From contig OX243820.1 of the NCBI GenBank assembly GCA_945859605.1, positions 34,747,196 through 34,811,195 on the forward strand: DNA of 64,000 nt, read 5' to 3'. The first letter of the stretch is position 1. Each line of letters starts with the position of its first letter. This document shows, piece after piece, positions 1-12,357 of the stretch. Under the pieces are notes generated by a model. That model was given only the letters and a program-made list of their open reading frames with translations, searched no databases and was not told the origin of the DNA. Source of the DNA: Lumbricus rubellus (lineage: Eukaryota; Annelida; Clitellata; Crassiclitellata; Lumbricidae). A program made the translations under genes and the position numbers.

Positions 1-2364
1 CTCGTCGTCGTGTCCTCAGTCCTCGTCTTCTTCGTCGTCGCCACAGCTTTCGGGAACTGCCTCGTCATCGTCGCTCTGATCCGCTACCGTTCGCTGCGAA
101 CCATCTCGAACTTCCTCATCGGGAACCTTGCCCTCAGCGACCTCCTCCTCGCCGTCACCATCCTCCCTCTGTCGAGCGTCAACGAGTGTCTCGGTCACTG
201 GGTCTTCGGTCGATTGGCCTGCAACGTTTGGCTGACGATGGACGTGCTCTACTGCACCGCATCCATCTGGAACCTCTGCGTCATCGCGTTCGACCGCTTC
301 ACGGCCACGCTCTACCCGCTCTGGTACCACGAGAAGCGGTCGACGAAGCAGGCCGCCGTCTACGTCCTCTTCATCTGGTCAATATCCGGTGCCATCTGCG
401 TGCCACCGGCGCTCGGCTGGGGCGAACTGTCGCAGAATTACTTCCACAACAATTCCACCGACGTCTTCGAGTGCGTCCTCTTCCAGTCGCCCGGGTACGT
501 GCTCTACTCGGCCAGCGGGTCGTTTTACATCCCGTTCCTCATCACCTTCTTCCTGTACGTCCGCATCTTCAGCCTCCTCCGGAAGAGGATGCGAAAGATG
601 CGGCGCGGATATAAGCCTGGAGCCAGCCGCTGCCAGGGCTGCTGCACCGGTGACCGACTCCCGACGAGCTCAGCGGAGCGGAACGGATACCAAGGATGCG
701 GACAGTCTGCGTTAGGCGATAGTTCCCCTCCACTGCGGAGACCTCAGTACAGCCATTCTCGCGCTGAGACGAGGATGTGTTTGGATGTACCGAAGCTGGA
801 TACTGGAGATGTTGATGGGTTTTCAACTAAGGCTTACAGCAGCTGTCGGAGCCAGGAGAAGAACGATGAAGATGCGGAGGAGTTGGTGCCTCGTGTCGCC
901 AGCAGCTGGCATCGGAACTCCAAGAGGGAGAGACGACCTGGCATCGGGCTCAACATTCCGGTGAACAGCCACAGCATCCCTCTTCTTCCAGCACTTCCCG
1001 CATCCACTCAACCACTTCCACCATCCACCGGGAATCATCCGTTTACCCTGGTGCTAAACGGGACAGCTGCATCTCCAATCATCGTAGATGCACCACGCGG
1101 CGACGTATATCGAGAACAAGGTAAGGACTGTCGGCGACGAAGCTCAACACAGACGGAGGAACCCTGTCGTTTGCCCGTAGGACATTCCATGGACGAGGAA
1201 GAAAAGTTGGATGATGGAGATTCTCCCAAAACGAAAACCCTCTCGAAAGACGTTTGCAAGTCGCACGAATCGGTTTCCTTGAGGTTCCCGGTGTCGCGTG
1301 ATCCTTCCCTGCTACATTTACCTGCCACGAGTCGTCACTCCTATCTCGAAAGAACTTCCCCTTTCCCAGGTCCATCATTCGCGCTACTCCCGGTAAAGTC
1401 TGGCAACCTGGCGACATATACTACAGCACAGGAATGTTCGTCGACGAGGAGAGCTTGTGGTTCGGATGGGTTAACAAGGCACAGCCGTCGTTCGGATGTT
1501 ACGGCGGGGGTCACAAGGCACAGCTGCGATGACGATGCAGTGACGCATGTGAAAGTGGGCGTGGCCATAAAAGAGGGCGGGAACATGGGCGTGACCACGA
1601 AGGAAGGCGAGAAGATGGGCGTGGCCATAAGCGAAGGCAGGAAAGCTAGTTGTCTCCAAGAAGAAAGCATGGGCAGGAGCGGCAACAGACCTGGAGATAC
1701 ACAAGTAGGCGTGGCCGCAAACGAAGGCGTGGGCGTGGCCAGATGTGGGTCCACAGAGGATTTGGGCTGCGTGCAGAAAAGGGGGTTGAACTCGGGCGGT
1801 GTCTCGATCGAAGGCGGGAAAGCACCCATCGTAAAAATCGACAATCAGTATTTGGGCGTGGCAACAGGCGTGGCCAGGTCTGTATCTGCAGACTTCAGCT
1901 TCGTAAAGACAGACTGGGACTTGAGCGGGGTGGGAATTGGGAACGGACGTGTGTGGGACGACACAAAGAGCGTGGGCGGGGCGACGAAGGGCGTGGCCAA
2001 TTTAGTTGTGGGCGGGACGTTGGGCGGGGTGTCGGGGCCTGGGCTGTGCCGGAGAAGGCGGCGCAGAAGACCGGACCTGCGCGAGACGAACGCTACGATC
2101 AAGATGGCGATCATCATAGCCTTCTTCTGCGGGATGTGGGTCGGCTTCTTCGTCGTCTACGTCGTGCGCGGATGGTGTCCAGTCTCGTGCCACGTTCCGA
2201 GGAAGCTGGAGGCGTTCTTCTTCTGGCTCGGCTACTCCAACTCGAGCATGAATCCCATTCTCTACACGCTCTTCAACGACGACTTCCGCAAGGCCTTCCA
2301 GAAGCTTCTCGGATGCTACCTCCGCAGGAGCTGCTGCTGCTCCAGAAGAAACTCTCGATACTGA
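1..2364 (+). CDS. Biogenic amine G protein-coupled receptor, 5' end cut by window edge
   Basis: The frame is open from base 1 with no ATG before TM1, so the N-terminus lies outside the window. Seven hydrophobic segments are visible, numbering from base 10: TM1 about 1-28, TM2 37-60, TM3 71-95, TM4 115-137, TM5 165-190, TM6 697-720, TM7 733-755. Class A landmarks are GN in TM1, LALSD in TM2 (D44), the amine-binding Asp of TM3 (D78, in TMDVLYCTAS), DRF in place of DRY (95-97), and NSSMNPILY in TM7. TM3, TM5 (SGSFYIPF) and TM7 most resemble D2-like dopamine and alpha2-adrenergic receptors, so Gi coupling is plausible but inferred. The third intracellular loop is about 500 residues and rich in Gly, Ser and Arg. 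TM6 reads MWVGFF, so the usual Pro of CWxP is Gly. A Cys cluster near the C-terminus may be palmitoylated. The exact ligand is not known. Confidence 0.9.
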   Translation, partial: LVVVSSVLVFFVVATAFGNCLVIVALIRYRSLRTISNFLIGNLALSDLLLAVTILPLSSVNECLGHWVFGRLACNVWLTMDVLYCTASIWNLCVIAFDRFTATLYPLWYHEKRSTKQAAVYVLFIWSISGAICVPPALGWGELSQNYFHNNSTDVFECVLFQSPGYVLYSASGSFYIPFLITFFLYVRIFSLLRKRMRKMRRGYKPGASRCQGCCTGDRLPTSSAERNGYQGCGQSALGDSSPPLRRPQYSHSRAETRMCLDVPKLDTGDVDGFSTKAYSSCRSQEKNDEDAEELVPRVASSWHRNSKRERRPGIGLNIPVNSHSIPLLPALPASTQPLPPSTGNHPFTLVLNGTAASPIIVDAPRGDVYREQGKDCRRRSSTQTEEPCRLPVGHSMDEEEKLDDGDSPKTKTLSKDVCKSHESVSLRFPVSRDPSLLHLPATSRHSYLERTSPFPGPSFALLPVKSGNLATYTTAQECSSTRRACGSDGLTRHSRRSDVTAGVTRHSCDDDAVTHVKVGVAIKEGGNMGVTTKEGEKMGVAISEGRKASCLQEESMGRSGNRPGDTQVGVAANEGVGVARCGSTEDLGCVQKRGLNSGGVSIEGGKAPIVKIDNQYLGVATGVARSVSADFSFVKTDWDLSGVGIGNGRVWDDTKSVGGATKGVANLVVGGTLGGVSGPGLCRRRRRRRPDLRETNATIKMAIIIAFFCGMWVGFFVVYVVRGWCPVSCHVPRKLEAFFFWLGYSNSSMNPILYTLFNDDFRKAFQKLLGCYLRRSCCCSRRNSRY
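1555..2035 (+). repeat. GC-box-like GGGCGTGGCC repeats inside the GPCR loop coding sequence
   Basis: About eleven copies of GGGCGTGGCC or close variants (GGGCGGGGC, AGGCGTGGCC) occur within 480 bp, for example near 1557, 1588, 1617, 1707, 1731, 1855, 1869, 1988 and 2009. They translate as Gly-Val-Ala repeats (VGVAIKEG, MGVAISEG). The unit matches the KLF/Sp GT-box core, but whether it has any regulatory role is unknown. Confidence 0.75.
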
Positions 2365-2390
2365 TTGGTATACCAAATTCATCTGGCTGC

Positions 2391-2611
2391 TGGGCGGTGA
2401 TAATAGACGGCTGGTCGATGAGACCACATAACTTTTCTCAATTCTGTCAGAGACTTTGAGATCATTCCTGACCAAGATCTATCTGGGCGGGCGGTGATAT
2501 AGACGGCTGGTGCCTGGGCGTTGACCGGCGTTTGGTTGATGGGACCTTCCTACGCATTACCTTCCTCGATTCTGCCAGGGACTTGGGGATCTTTCTGGAC
2601 CAAGAGTTTAT
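2391..2611. repeat. Imperfect tandem duplication in GPCR 3' UTR
   Basis: Two diverged copies of a ~100-bp block (about 2391-2477 and 2487-2611) share GGGCGGTGATA, TAGACGGCTGGT, CTCGATTCTG/CTCAATTCTG and GGACCAAGA/TGACCAAGA. They lie just after the receptor stop codon. Confidence 0.65.
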
Positions 2612-5600
2612 TTATACTTTACACATAAATCAGTCCACCTGTGTGAGCTTACTCCACGTGGATCTTATATAGAGTGACTCCCAAGTGCCCCAACCCCGAT
2701 ATTTTTCACAATTCTCATACTGCATAACTTACCAACTAATAATGACTTAAAGAGTGATATTAATAATTTCCTATTTTATTGTATGACCAAGATCCAAATT
2801 TCGTTTTTCTGTTGTCACTTTCCCCCTCCTTAAGGGTCAAGGACCTTACCCGTAAATCAGCTCACCCGAATAGCTCACATGCATGCATAAACGCAGGCCT
2901 ATAAACGCAAATGACTTATCTCATATTGTTTTCTTGCATTCATGACGCGCAGAGTGCTCGAAACTACAATCGTTGGTTAATTCAGAGATCTTTCTAATAC
3001 GCTCACAGCAAATCTTACGACTTCCATAGCGCATTTATCATGGCGCCAAAGCATCAATCAATTCGAATCGAATACCGACATTGCACGGTCAGTGACTCAG
3101 TGTTGTACTCATTTTTGTTACACGTGATGGCCGCTAGAGGCGCCAGTCGTGCAGTCGCCTGGAAACACATCTGTCTTGGTGTAATTGTGCACTTCTAGCA
3201 ACAGATAGGACCGCGCAGAATACGTTAAGCATATCATACACTGCAGAGGGACATTGCTTCCGGGTCAGACGTCGGGGTCGCATGCGATCTGATGCGAATT
3301 CTGGAAACAATATATAAAATATTTTACATGTATAATGCATACAGGTGGTCGGTTATGCTCGATATATATATATATATATATATATATAGCATTGTATAGC
3401 GAAATGCGCGCCTCCCTCCGCTTTATTAATACAAGACACATTACCTGTTCTTGCATCTCGACAAAGATTGATTGCGATATTATTTTCTGAATTAACCGCG
3501 GCTTAAGCGGGAGCGTAGCAGCTACATAAGGGATGCATGAGAAAGATAATATTGCTCGCACACATCGTGACATAAATGCCCCCACGGCCATTGCTTCTAT
3601 CATGCATGTTTTATAATATTATATATATATATATATAATATTACATAGTCCATATATATTATATATATATATATAAATCATATAAGCTTATACGGAAGGT
3701 CATTAATTGTTAATGCTCGAATTATATTGATGCATGAGATTCACTTGATTTTACATATATCTATTATTCATTATTAGATTACCATCCGGACAGCTGCAGT
3801 CTACACACTGCACAGTTAATTCCTTTAATTCCAGGATTAGTTCGCATTTGCGTCACTGATTGGGTTATCAATTAAAAGCCCATCTTTCCTAGGGATCGTT
3901 ACATCTGTTTCCAGTTTCCCGTCTGTACTTATAATTCTCAGAATCCCCTCTTGTTTTTCCATCTGTCTCAGCCTGGAATCTGACTTGAATGCAGGACTTC
4001 TAACAGTGGCGAAATTGACCGATGTCTTGGGCAATTGTCTCATGTGGCCATTGGCTTACGGTATAACTCTGGCCTCTTTGTTGGATCCCTTGTGTAAACC
4101 CACAAAATTATATTTGAAAAATGGATGTAATTTTTGCATGCAGATCATGGTGCTTGCTTACCAAATAAAATATGCTATGTTCTGTCACAACTACATTAGC
4201 GCTATGCAATTTTGTTATTGCCTTCTTATGGTTGTCTTAGAGCTGCGTCATGTTAATTTATAATTAATCTGTAATTATTACGACCGAAAGAACAGCTCAT
4301 CGGCATTTTGACGAAATATAGCAACAAACAGATGAATAACCCCCTTGTGAATACAACTAAGACTAGTGCTCTCCGATTAGCTGTCAAGCGGCGCTCTATA
4401 AATGTGAATTTCAACTATGCCAATTGTCATCCATTTAAACACAATTATGGTAATCGGACGAGAGCAATGAAGCACACCTACAATATTGTTTCTTTCCTGC
4501 AAGGCCAGCATGCCCACACGAACTGCATATCCTAATAAGTTTATTATGTTCCAGAATGAAAACCGAATGGAGTCAATAGGGGTCCAAACTGACACCCGTG
4601 GACATGCTAGCAGGGTATACGCCTATGCACGGATCACAGAAAAAGTCTTCTAAACAGAAACTATTACCGTTTATTGTTCAATTGCCGTGATCTGCGTTCT
4701 CGTCTGTCTGTTAAGAACACTTTATTTGATCGAGTGGTTTATTTACTGTCTGCGTTAGGTTTTTTCTTGAACAGGCGGTATCGCCACAGGCTGCGCAGAG
4801 ATAACGCACCGGAGATGTCATTCTTCCGCCCGTATACATAGTTACGCTGCCGTATTATACCGCGCCCACTGATAGAAATACGCTGCGGTCGGAAAATCGG
4901 CTCATTGAATTATCAGCTATTATATTATGTAAACATGAACTGCTTTACATGTACGTTGTCTCCCTTGCGAGCAGATTCCACTAAGTGGTTAACGGAAGTA
5001 GAAATCGAGAAAGGAATTTTTCACAATTATTATGTTTGAAGTACCGATGATAACCTATCGCTCACTACTTTGCTGTCGATTTCTGAGTATCACATGACCA
5101 CGATTTCTGATGACGCTCATGTCACGTATCGAGGTCTTTGACTCTTTTCTGCCGCTTAACCCATCTAAAATACTTCTCACTATCTTTGCCCTTCAACTAA
5201 TTGACTGATTTGTTCTGCGTTCCAATTTTTTTTATTCCTTTGCAATAAATGGAAAGTATTCTCTTCAAAAACATGTACTTAATGACTTCCATGAAGTACA
5301 TGTTCCTTAAGAGAATAGCCTACTCTTTTGTGTACCGTAACCACTTTATGGCCGTATAAGTGACGTGACCTCTAAACGCGAATCTGGCTTGGTTTTTAAT
5401 GGCTGCACTGGTCCACCCGAGAACGATTACGGCTGGCATAAACAAGGGCTAAATTGGGTCTTATCATACGTTTCTGTGCGTGGCCCAAGGGTCGACGCCA
5501 GGGCCAGGAACCGACTTTCTCTGATCGCAGATGTTAAGAATCTGTGTCGGCCATGGACCTGGTCGTGTACCGTCGACGCCATAACCTCGTAATTCGGCAA

Positions 5601-5640
5601 CCATCTGGTTATTTCTCCATTTGGTTTTATCTAGGTCTGC
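2612..5640. other. Gene-poor stretch, no supported gene
   Basis: No ORF with recognisable domains is seen. It contains an AT dinucleotide array at 3362-3388, further AT-rich runs at 3616-3680 and otherwise unique-looking sequence. The short ORFs here have no family resemblance. Confidence 0.6.
3362..3388. repeat. (AT)n microsatellite
   Basis: Uninterrupted alternating AT of about 27 bases. Confidence 0.9.
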
Positions 5641-5654
5641 GTGGACTACAGTAA

Positions 5655-6260
5655 GGCCTACTCTGAGGAGAGGGTAGATGGGGGAAAATGAGGGAAAAAA
5701 TGTGGAAAAAGAGGAGGTGAGATGGGAGGAAAGGAGAGAGAGAGGAGGGAGGATTGGTGGAAAGAAGAGTGTTGGAACGAAGGTATAGCGGAGGAGTAGA
5801 GATCGGAGAGGAGTGGAGATGAGTGGAGAGAGGAGAGTGGAGGAAAGAATAGAGAGAAGACTGAGAAGTGAAGGAGGGGAGAGAATAGAGAGAAGAGAAG
5901 GAGGAGGTGAGGAATAGAGAGGAGAGGAACGGTAGTGGAGAGTATAGATGAGCGGAAAGCTCGAGTATGCATACAGAAGAGTTGGACTATATTAATATTG
6001 AGCGGAGTATGGAAGACCTCAGGAAAGCTAGGAGAGGACAGTAGATGAAAGGAGAAAAGTATAGAGCAGAACAGAGAAGATGTGAGCAGAGTAGAGTATG
6101 GTGGACAGAAAAGAGAAGAGAGGCAGAGGAGGGAACTCAGAGGAGGATAGGGCAGGGGCGAGACGAGAGAAGAGCAGAGCAGAGGAAAGCATGCAGAGAA
6201 GATGACAGCAGATTAGAGTATAGGAAAAGAGAGTAGAGAAGAAGAGAAGAGACGCGTAGA
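5655..6260. repeat. Polypurine (GA-rich) tract
   Basis: About 600 bases consist almost entirely of G and A on the plus strand, built from degenerate GAGAGGA-type words. Long Ser/Pro/Leu ORFs on the minus strand are composition artefacts. Such tracts can form triplex (H-DNA); that is inference here. Confidence 0.8.
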
Positions 6261-6299
6261 AGTGGGGGGTGCATGAGCTAGAAGATCCCAAAGACATTT

Positions 6300-7800
6300 G
6301 TCGCGTCTAATGCTATAAACGCCGTCGGCCATTCGAGATAAATACAGATGGATTGGTGATTTCGCGCCAACAGCAGCAGACGACCGAGTCGTCGTCGTTG
6401 ATCATAGATGTCGCCAGAGACGCATTTTGCCTTAGTCCCCGGACTAAGTCCCTTAATCGCCATCGTCTCGTCTTCGGATTCAAGAATAACGACGGACATT
6501 TTCTTCAACCTTACAAGCAGCAGGACACTCACGCCTCACGAGATATATACACACGCACACAAAAAAATTATGACCCCAGATTACGCTTGAAATGACATCA
6601 CTCAATCGACGCCGCCATTTTGTACTGACGAGTCTGCGCACGGTACAGGTCGTTAGCTGGTGAGTAGTGGCGGTCTGATTGCCTCGGCTAAGTGCCTACT
6701 CCAGAATAATTACGTGATCTTCGCTTTCCATTTATAACGGCAACGGGAGCCCTCTGGCTACGTGGAAAATAGCCTTGTATGCTACCCTGTAGCGCAACAG
6801 AAACCACAGTCCGTAACGGTTAACAGCAGCGCTGCAACGAGAGAAATCGGTCTCTCACTTCTATGACACCGTGAAATTTTGACGAAACGATGACGTAGGC
6901 TTGTTCAAAAGTACAATTAAACAGATGTACAGAGATTATATTAATCTTATCTGATCTGGACCCTCTAGCTTCGATAGCATTGAACTATAATTAGTAGTCT
7001 ATTGGCCTACATGTATATCGGAGCATGGAGCTCTAGATGTAGAAGTGAAATTTCAAGAGTCAGATAAGAGTAAAATTTAGGGAAAATAGTGAACTCTGAA
7101 CTTCTAAAATGCCACTCGAAAGCCATGCCCAGAGCACCAGCTTGTTCACGAGGGTTGCGTTATACCTCAGAGGAGTTCTGCAAATGGCAGGCCTAGATAA
7201 TAGGCCAAATAAAATGAAGGTGACCCTACCTATGTATGCGTGCCTTTAAGGGCTATGGAGAGTGGAGAACCACAAACCGAAACAACAAACCGAAATCGGT
7301 GGAGGCACTGGAGGATGGTTAGACGCGTGGTGGGAGGCCTAATGGATGGCCTCGGTTCCAAGGTCAATTCCAAGGGTTGGTTGGTATAACTTTCACGGGG
7401 AACGGTCTTTTATTTGAACCGGTGAGGCAGACAAAGGGAAGAGGAGGGATAAACAACATTACACATACAAACGATAAATATTTTTTGCTTAGGCTAATAG
7501 TAATGTTCACATTCAAGACGCTTTCAATCTTCAATAGTTCTCGGCGTCAAGTGCATTCATCCCTCCTTATCTATCAGCTCCTCTCCAATGTAGTCCTTCA
7601 CTCAAAGCTAAAACATTTTGTTCTTTTATAAATTCAATCCAGATTTTCTAACCTTGCTTTAAATTGTCTAAACACAATACAACGTAGTCGTCTGACTGTC
7701 TGTCTGCCGAGAGACTCACCCTCCCCGATATTGACCTGCACGCACAGAACCGTTTAAAAAATATATATTTTACTCTGCCTGCCTATATCAATTTTGTATT
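6300..7800. other. No supported gene
   Basis: Only short ORFs without recognisable domains. Nothing repetitive stands out apart from ordinary AT-rich patches. Confidence 0.55.
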
Positions 7801-7806
7801 TTGACT

Positions 7807-9448
7807 TATAACTTGGGAAACTTTGGAAACTTTGGAAACTTTGGAAACTTGGAAAACTTGGGAAACCTGGGAAACTTTGGAAACTTTGGAAACTTTGGAA
7901 ACTTCGGAAACTTTGGAAACTTGGGAAACTTGGGAAACTTGGGAAACTTGAGAAACTTGGGAAACTTGGGAAAGTTGGAAAACTTGGGAAATTTGGAAAC
8001 TTTGGAAACTTTGGAAACTTGAGAAACTTTGGAAACTTTGGAAACTTTGGAAACTTGGGAAACTTGGGAAACTTGGGAAAGTTTGGAAACTTACGAAACT
8101 TGCGAAACTTTGGAAACTTTGGATACTTGGGAAACATGGGAAACTTGGGAAACTTGGGAAACTTCGGAAGCTTCGGAAACTTCGGAAACTTGGGGAACTT
8201 GGGAAATTTGGGAAATTTGGGAACTTGTGAAACTTGGGAAACTTGGGAAACTTGGAAAACTTCGGAAACTTGGGAAACTTTGGAAACTTTGGAAACACTT
8301 TGGAAACTTTGGAAACTTGGTAAACTTGGGAAACTTGGGAAATTTGGGAAACTTTGGAAACTTTGGAAACTAGGGAAACATGGGAAACCTGGGAAACTTG
8401 GGAAACTTTGGGTAACTTTGGAAACTTGGGAAACCTCGGAAATTTGGGAAATTTGAAAAACTTGTGAAACTTGGGACACTTGGGAAACTTGGGAAAGCTG
8501 GGAAACTTGAGAAAGTTGAGAAACTTTGGAAACTTTGGAAAACTTGGGAAACTTGGGAAACTTGGGAAACTTGGGAAACTTGGGAAACTTGGGAAACTTG
8601 GGAAACTTTGGAAACTTTGGAAACACTTTGGAAACTTTGGAAACGTTGGAAACTTGGGAAACTTGGGAAACTTGGGAAACTTGGGAAACTTGGGAAACCT
8701 GGGAAACTTTGGAAACTTTAGAAACTTTGGAAACTTGAAAAACTTTGGAAACTTGGGAAACTTGGGAAACTTCGGAAACTTCGGAAACTTCGGAAACTTC
8801 GGAAACTTGGGCAACTTGGAAAACTTTGGAAACTAGGGAAACATGGGAAACCTGGGAAACTTGGGAAACTTGGAAAACATTGGAAACTTGGGAAACCTCG
8901 GAAATTTGGGAAATTTGGGAAACTTGTGAAACTTGGGAAAGTTGGGAAAGTTGGGAAATTTAGGAAACTTTGGAAACTTTGGGAAACTTGGGAAACTTGG
9001 GAAACTTATAAAACTTTGGAAACTTGGGAAACTTGGGAAACTTGGGAAACTTGAAAAACTTGGGAAACTTGGAAAACTTGGGAAACTTGGGAAACTTGGG
9101 AAACTTGGGAAACTGGGGAAACTTTGGAAACTTTGGAAACTTGGGAAACTTGGGAAACTTGGGAAATTTGGAAAACTTGGGAAACTTGGGAAACTTGGGA
9201 AACTTTGGAAACTTTGGAAACTTGGGAAACTTGGGAAACTTGGGAAACTTGGGAAACTTGGGGAACTTGGGAAACTTGGGGAACTTGGGAAACTTTGGAA
9301 ACACTTGGGAAACTTGGGAAACTTTGGAAACTTGGAAAACTTGGGAAACCTGGGAAACTTTGGAAACTTTAGAAACTTTGGAAACTTTGGAAACTTGGGA
9401 AACTTGGAAAACTTGGGAAACTTGGGAAACTTGGGAAACTTGGGAAGC
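7807..9448. repeat. 1.6-kb minisatellite of a 9-bp unit
   Basis: About 180 copies of a 9-bp unit, (T/G)GGAAACTT with variants GGGAAACTT and CGGAAACTT. The unit is a multiple of three and lacks stops in most phases, so several overlapping frames stay open on both strands (PKF, PSF, SQV, GNL, GKL, WET repeats). These are shadows, not genes. Longer blocks recur, for example the segment beginning CTAGGGAAACATGGGAAACC at about 8370 and again at about 8832, so the array grew by block duplication as well as by single units. Confidence 0.95.
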
Positions 9449-9606
9449 ATGGCGTCGACGTACATTTTTGACAGTAATTGGATATGACATGGTAACAGTA
9501 ACACCTCACATGGCATAGCAAGCAGTGATTCATAAAAACTAAGCACCAATCAGAGCTGCGATAAAGAACTGTGGTGTAGAAATTCAATCCCGGCAGCCAG
9601 GGTCAA

Positions 9607-9988
9607 CTTCGACGTGAAACTCCGATTCAGTGTTCGCGCAGTAGTCGGGAGCGCTTCTGAGTAGTTTCAATTGACGCTGAGTAGAGCATTACTAATCTGG
9701 CCGATTATTATTAGAAGGTAATAAATACCCCAAGAAACATCGCTCAGTGGAGGGAGCTTTTGCTCAGCGCTTCGACGTGAAACTCCGATTCAGTGTCCGC
9801 GCAGTAGTCGGGAGCGCTTCTGAGTAGTTTCAATTGACGTTGAGTAGAGCATTAATCTAGACGATTATATTATTAGATGGTAATAAATACCCCCAAAATC
9901 GCTCAGTGTAGGGAGCTTTTGCTCAGCGCTTCAACGTGAAACTCCGATTCAGTGTCCGCGCAGTAGTCGGGAGCGCTTCTGAGTAGTT
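9607..9988. repeat. ~160-bp tandem repeat, about 2.4 copies
   Basis: Units begin at 9607, 9770 and 9929 with CTTCGACGTGAAACTCCG or the CTTCAACG variant, giving periods of 163 and 159 bp. Each unit includes GGGAGCGCTTCTGAGTAG, which is the reverse complement of the core of a dispersed repeat seen elsewhere in the window (for example at 31260). Confidence 0.9.
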
Positions 9989-9989
9989 A

Positions 9990-12146
9990 TTATTATGGGC
10001 GCTATAACAAGTACACATTAAAACAACAATAAACTGCCATAACTTGAACTATATAGCAACATAAAATGAAGTTTCAACAAGCGAATAAAGCACTGATCGT
10101 GTTATCGACTATTGGGGTCCCACGGGACCACAGTTGGTCATATTAAGGAGTAAAATATGTTGGTCGCATGAGGGTTAAATCTCAACCCGCAATGCCCTTC
10201 AGCAGTTGCAGCCAAGGGCGAACACGTAATTTAACAGTCGATAAAGACGTGACGTAACTTGATTATTGCCTTAATTATTTTGGGAATAATAGAATAGAGC
10301 GCATGTCAAATATCGGTTGACATGGTTACAGCTGCATATTTTCTATCGAACGAGTTCGGTTGCCATGGTGATCAATCAGCAAATCAGCTGCTCAGTAAAG
10401 TGTCACGCTGAGAAATTTCTGCGATATTTGCTTTTTTACATTACATTTCTTTCCATCCAATGGAATGAAAGAAGCAAGCTAAGACGGTTATAAAAGTGCA
10501 TCAAGAGTTATACGTCTCGTGGCTCAAACATTTATTCGCATATATTTACTAATTATCCGGAGGTATCGTTATACTTCCTAGATAGTACTATTCTGATTCT
10601 CTGTGAGGACTTGTTTTCAAGCAGCGTTTCAGAGGCAGCCTAGGAGGTTACAACACTTTACCAAAACAATTTATACAATGTTGTACGCTAGACAGGAACG
10701 TCCACAAGATCACAGCTATTTCATCAATTAGCCAATGATGGATGGCTGTGTGAAACGTGGAACTAACGTCCCTGTGGATATTCCGTATTCACTTTCCTTT
10801 CGTTTTCAAACACTTCTAGTCTGTCTTTTAACGTAGGATTGATTTTGCATTCCACGATGTCGGCCTTCGTAGCCCATGAGTCTGGCGAGGACCCGTGTCG
10901 TGTAAGATCGGTTCGACTACAATCAAAACTCTTGACCGAGCCGGCTCTCAAGAGCCTGATCACCCCCGATTCCATCCTATCTTGCTGTAATTTTAGGGAT
11001 AGATATCTAGGTCTTATATTCTGTTCAATACTGTCTCCTTTCAAAACTGTCTTTAAAACGCTCTATAAAAAGCCCCATTAGGCTACAAAAGACATGCAGA
11101 CAAATAAAAATGTGTGTGTACAAAAATAAAATTAGCAAATAAATAACTTAGCATAGGCCTACTAGTCTATGTACATATACATAATAATATTTATTAGAAC
11201 ATGATTAGCCTAGCCTATATGTATTAGAAAGTAAGTATAAATAAATAAATAAAATAATACACAAATGTCCGAAACAGTCTTAGTTAGGGTCAGGGTTCCT
11301 TCCATCTCGCTCCATCCTCCTCTGTATCACTCTCTCCCTCTGTATGTCTCTTCCTTCCTCTCCCACTCCGTCAGAAAGCACGCCGTCGTCTGTAGCCTAT
11401 AGTAGCCTATGTGTAACCTAACTTCATATTCATGTATATAGCGCCTTTCTAACGGTCTCCAATAGAGACAGATCCAGATGGCAATTAAATCTGGCCTTGG
11501 GCCCATGGCCCTATTTCGAAATTTATTCTCACCATCTATTGTGGCGTACAAAGTGAACGTGGCCTTCCCCATCAGTTCGGTAGGCCCTTCATGAGGTTCG
11601 CAGATGGTCAACAGGAAAGCGACAAAGAGTAAACGGGGAAAAGTACGGTATGAATAAAAAAAGGTCATCAGCTAGCTATTTTGACGGGGAAAATGGTATG
11701 GTTTTTGCGCGAGTTTTGCCCGAGGAACAAAAAAGGTCATCAATTTTGAGGCGGATAAAATGGTAGGCCTATGTTTTTTCTGAGAATTGCAATGGACAAA
11801 CGACAAAAAAATCCTCAAATTTTTCGGCGGTAAAAGATGAAATTTTTTCCCTGCTGCGCATGCACTCTTCCCAGGATGCTCCTTTCACATTGTTTGCGAA
11901 TTGCGACTCTGATGCGTTGTCAACTTCGTCAGTTCCCGTTCATGCAATCTTTTAGGCCTACCAAGAAAGAGGGAGGCAATGAATGAGGTTCTTTGGCCAG
12001 ACACCATTTTCCATGACTCACGTAGGTCTAATTATCTATAGACTCTTCCCAAGGACATTTGGGTATCAGTCTAGTTGCCCTTGACATTTCCTTGGAGTGA
12101 AATAAGATTTCAATTTCGGTAATCAGCGTAGGCTAGGCTTAGGCTA
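9990..12146. other. No supported gene; upstream of NMNAT
   Basis: No coding region is recognised. GGTTGCCATGGTGATC at about 10368 resembles an RFX X-box half-to-full site. At 11660-11860 a degenerate ~75-bp unit containing AAAAGGTCATCA and GATAAAATGGTA recurs two to three times. Confidence 0.5.
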
Positions 12147-12154
12147 TATCCTGA

Positions 12155-12357
12155 CAGAGCTTTTTTAACGTGCAGTTATACACAAAATGTGCAGTTCTAA
12201 ATGGATTTGTGCAGTTGTAGAAGCACTTCTGTGCAGCTAAAACTGGGCAAAAAGGTCATTTTCCTTCGATTGGAAGTAATTTACCATGGAGGATGGGAAG
12301 GGAAAGAAGGGGTTGTGTAGGTCTAGTTCTAAAAATTCCTTATTAAAAACAGCCATG
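12155..12357 (-). mobile_element. hAT-like MITE, family 1, copy 1
   Basis: A 203-bp element bounded by CAGAGCTTTTTTAACG and, inverted, CATGGCTGTTTTTAA. It is flanked by a perfect 8-bp duplication TATCCTGA at 12147-12154 and 12358-12365. It shares its body (ACTGCACATTTTGTGT..., CTTCTACAACTGCA, CCTCCATGGTA) with copies at 15316-15507 and 37310-37505, in opposite orientation. CAG termini and 8-bp TSDs are typical of hAT elements. There is no coding capacity. Confidence 0.9.

Noticed and set aside
16..2475. Minus-strand and alternate-frame ORFs across the GPCR
   Set aside because: Shadows of the receptor frame; Arg/Asp/Glu-rich composition reflects GC-rich coding DNA.
7754..9587. Long ORFs encoding PKF, PSF, SQV, GNL and WET repeats
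   Set aside because: They are translations of a 9-bp minisatellite in overlapping frames on both strands; no start context, splice sites or non-repeat domain.
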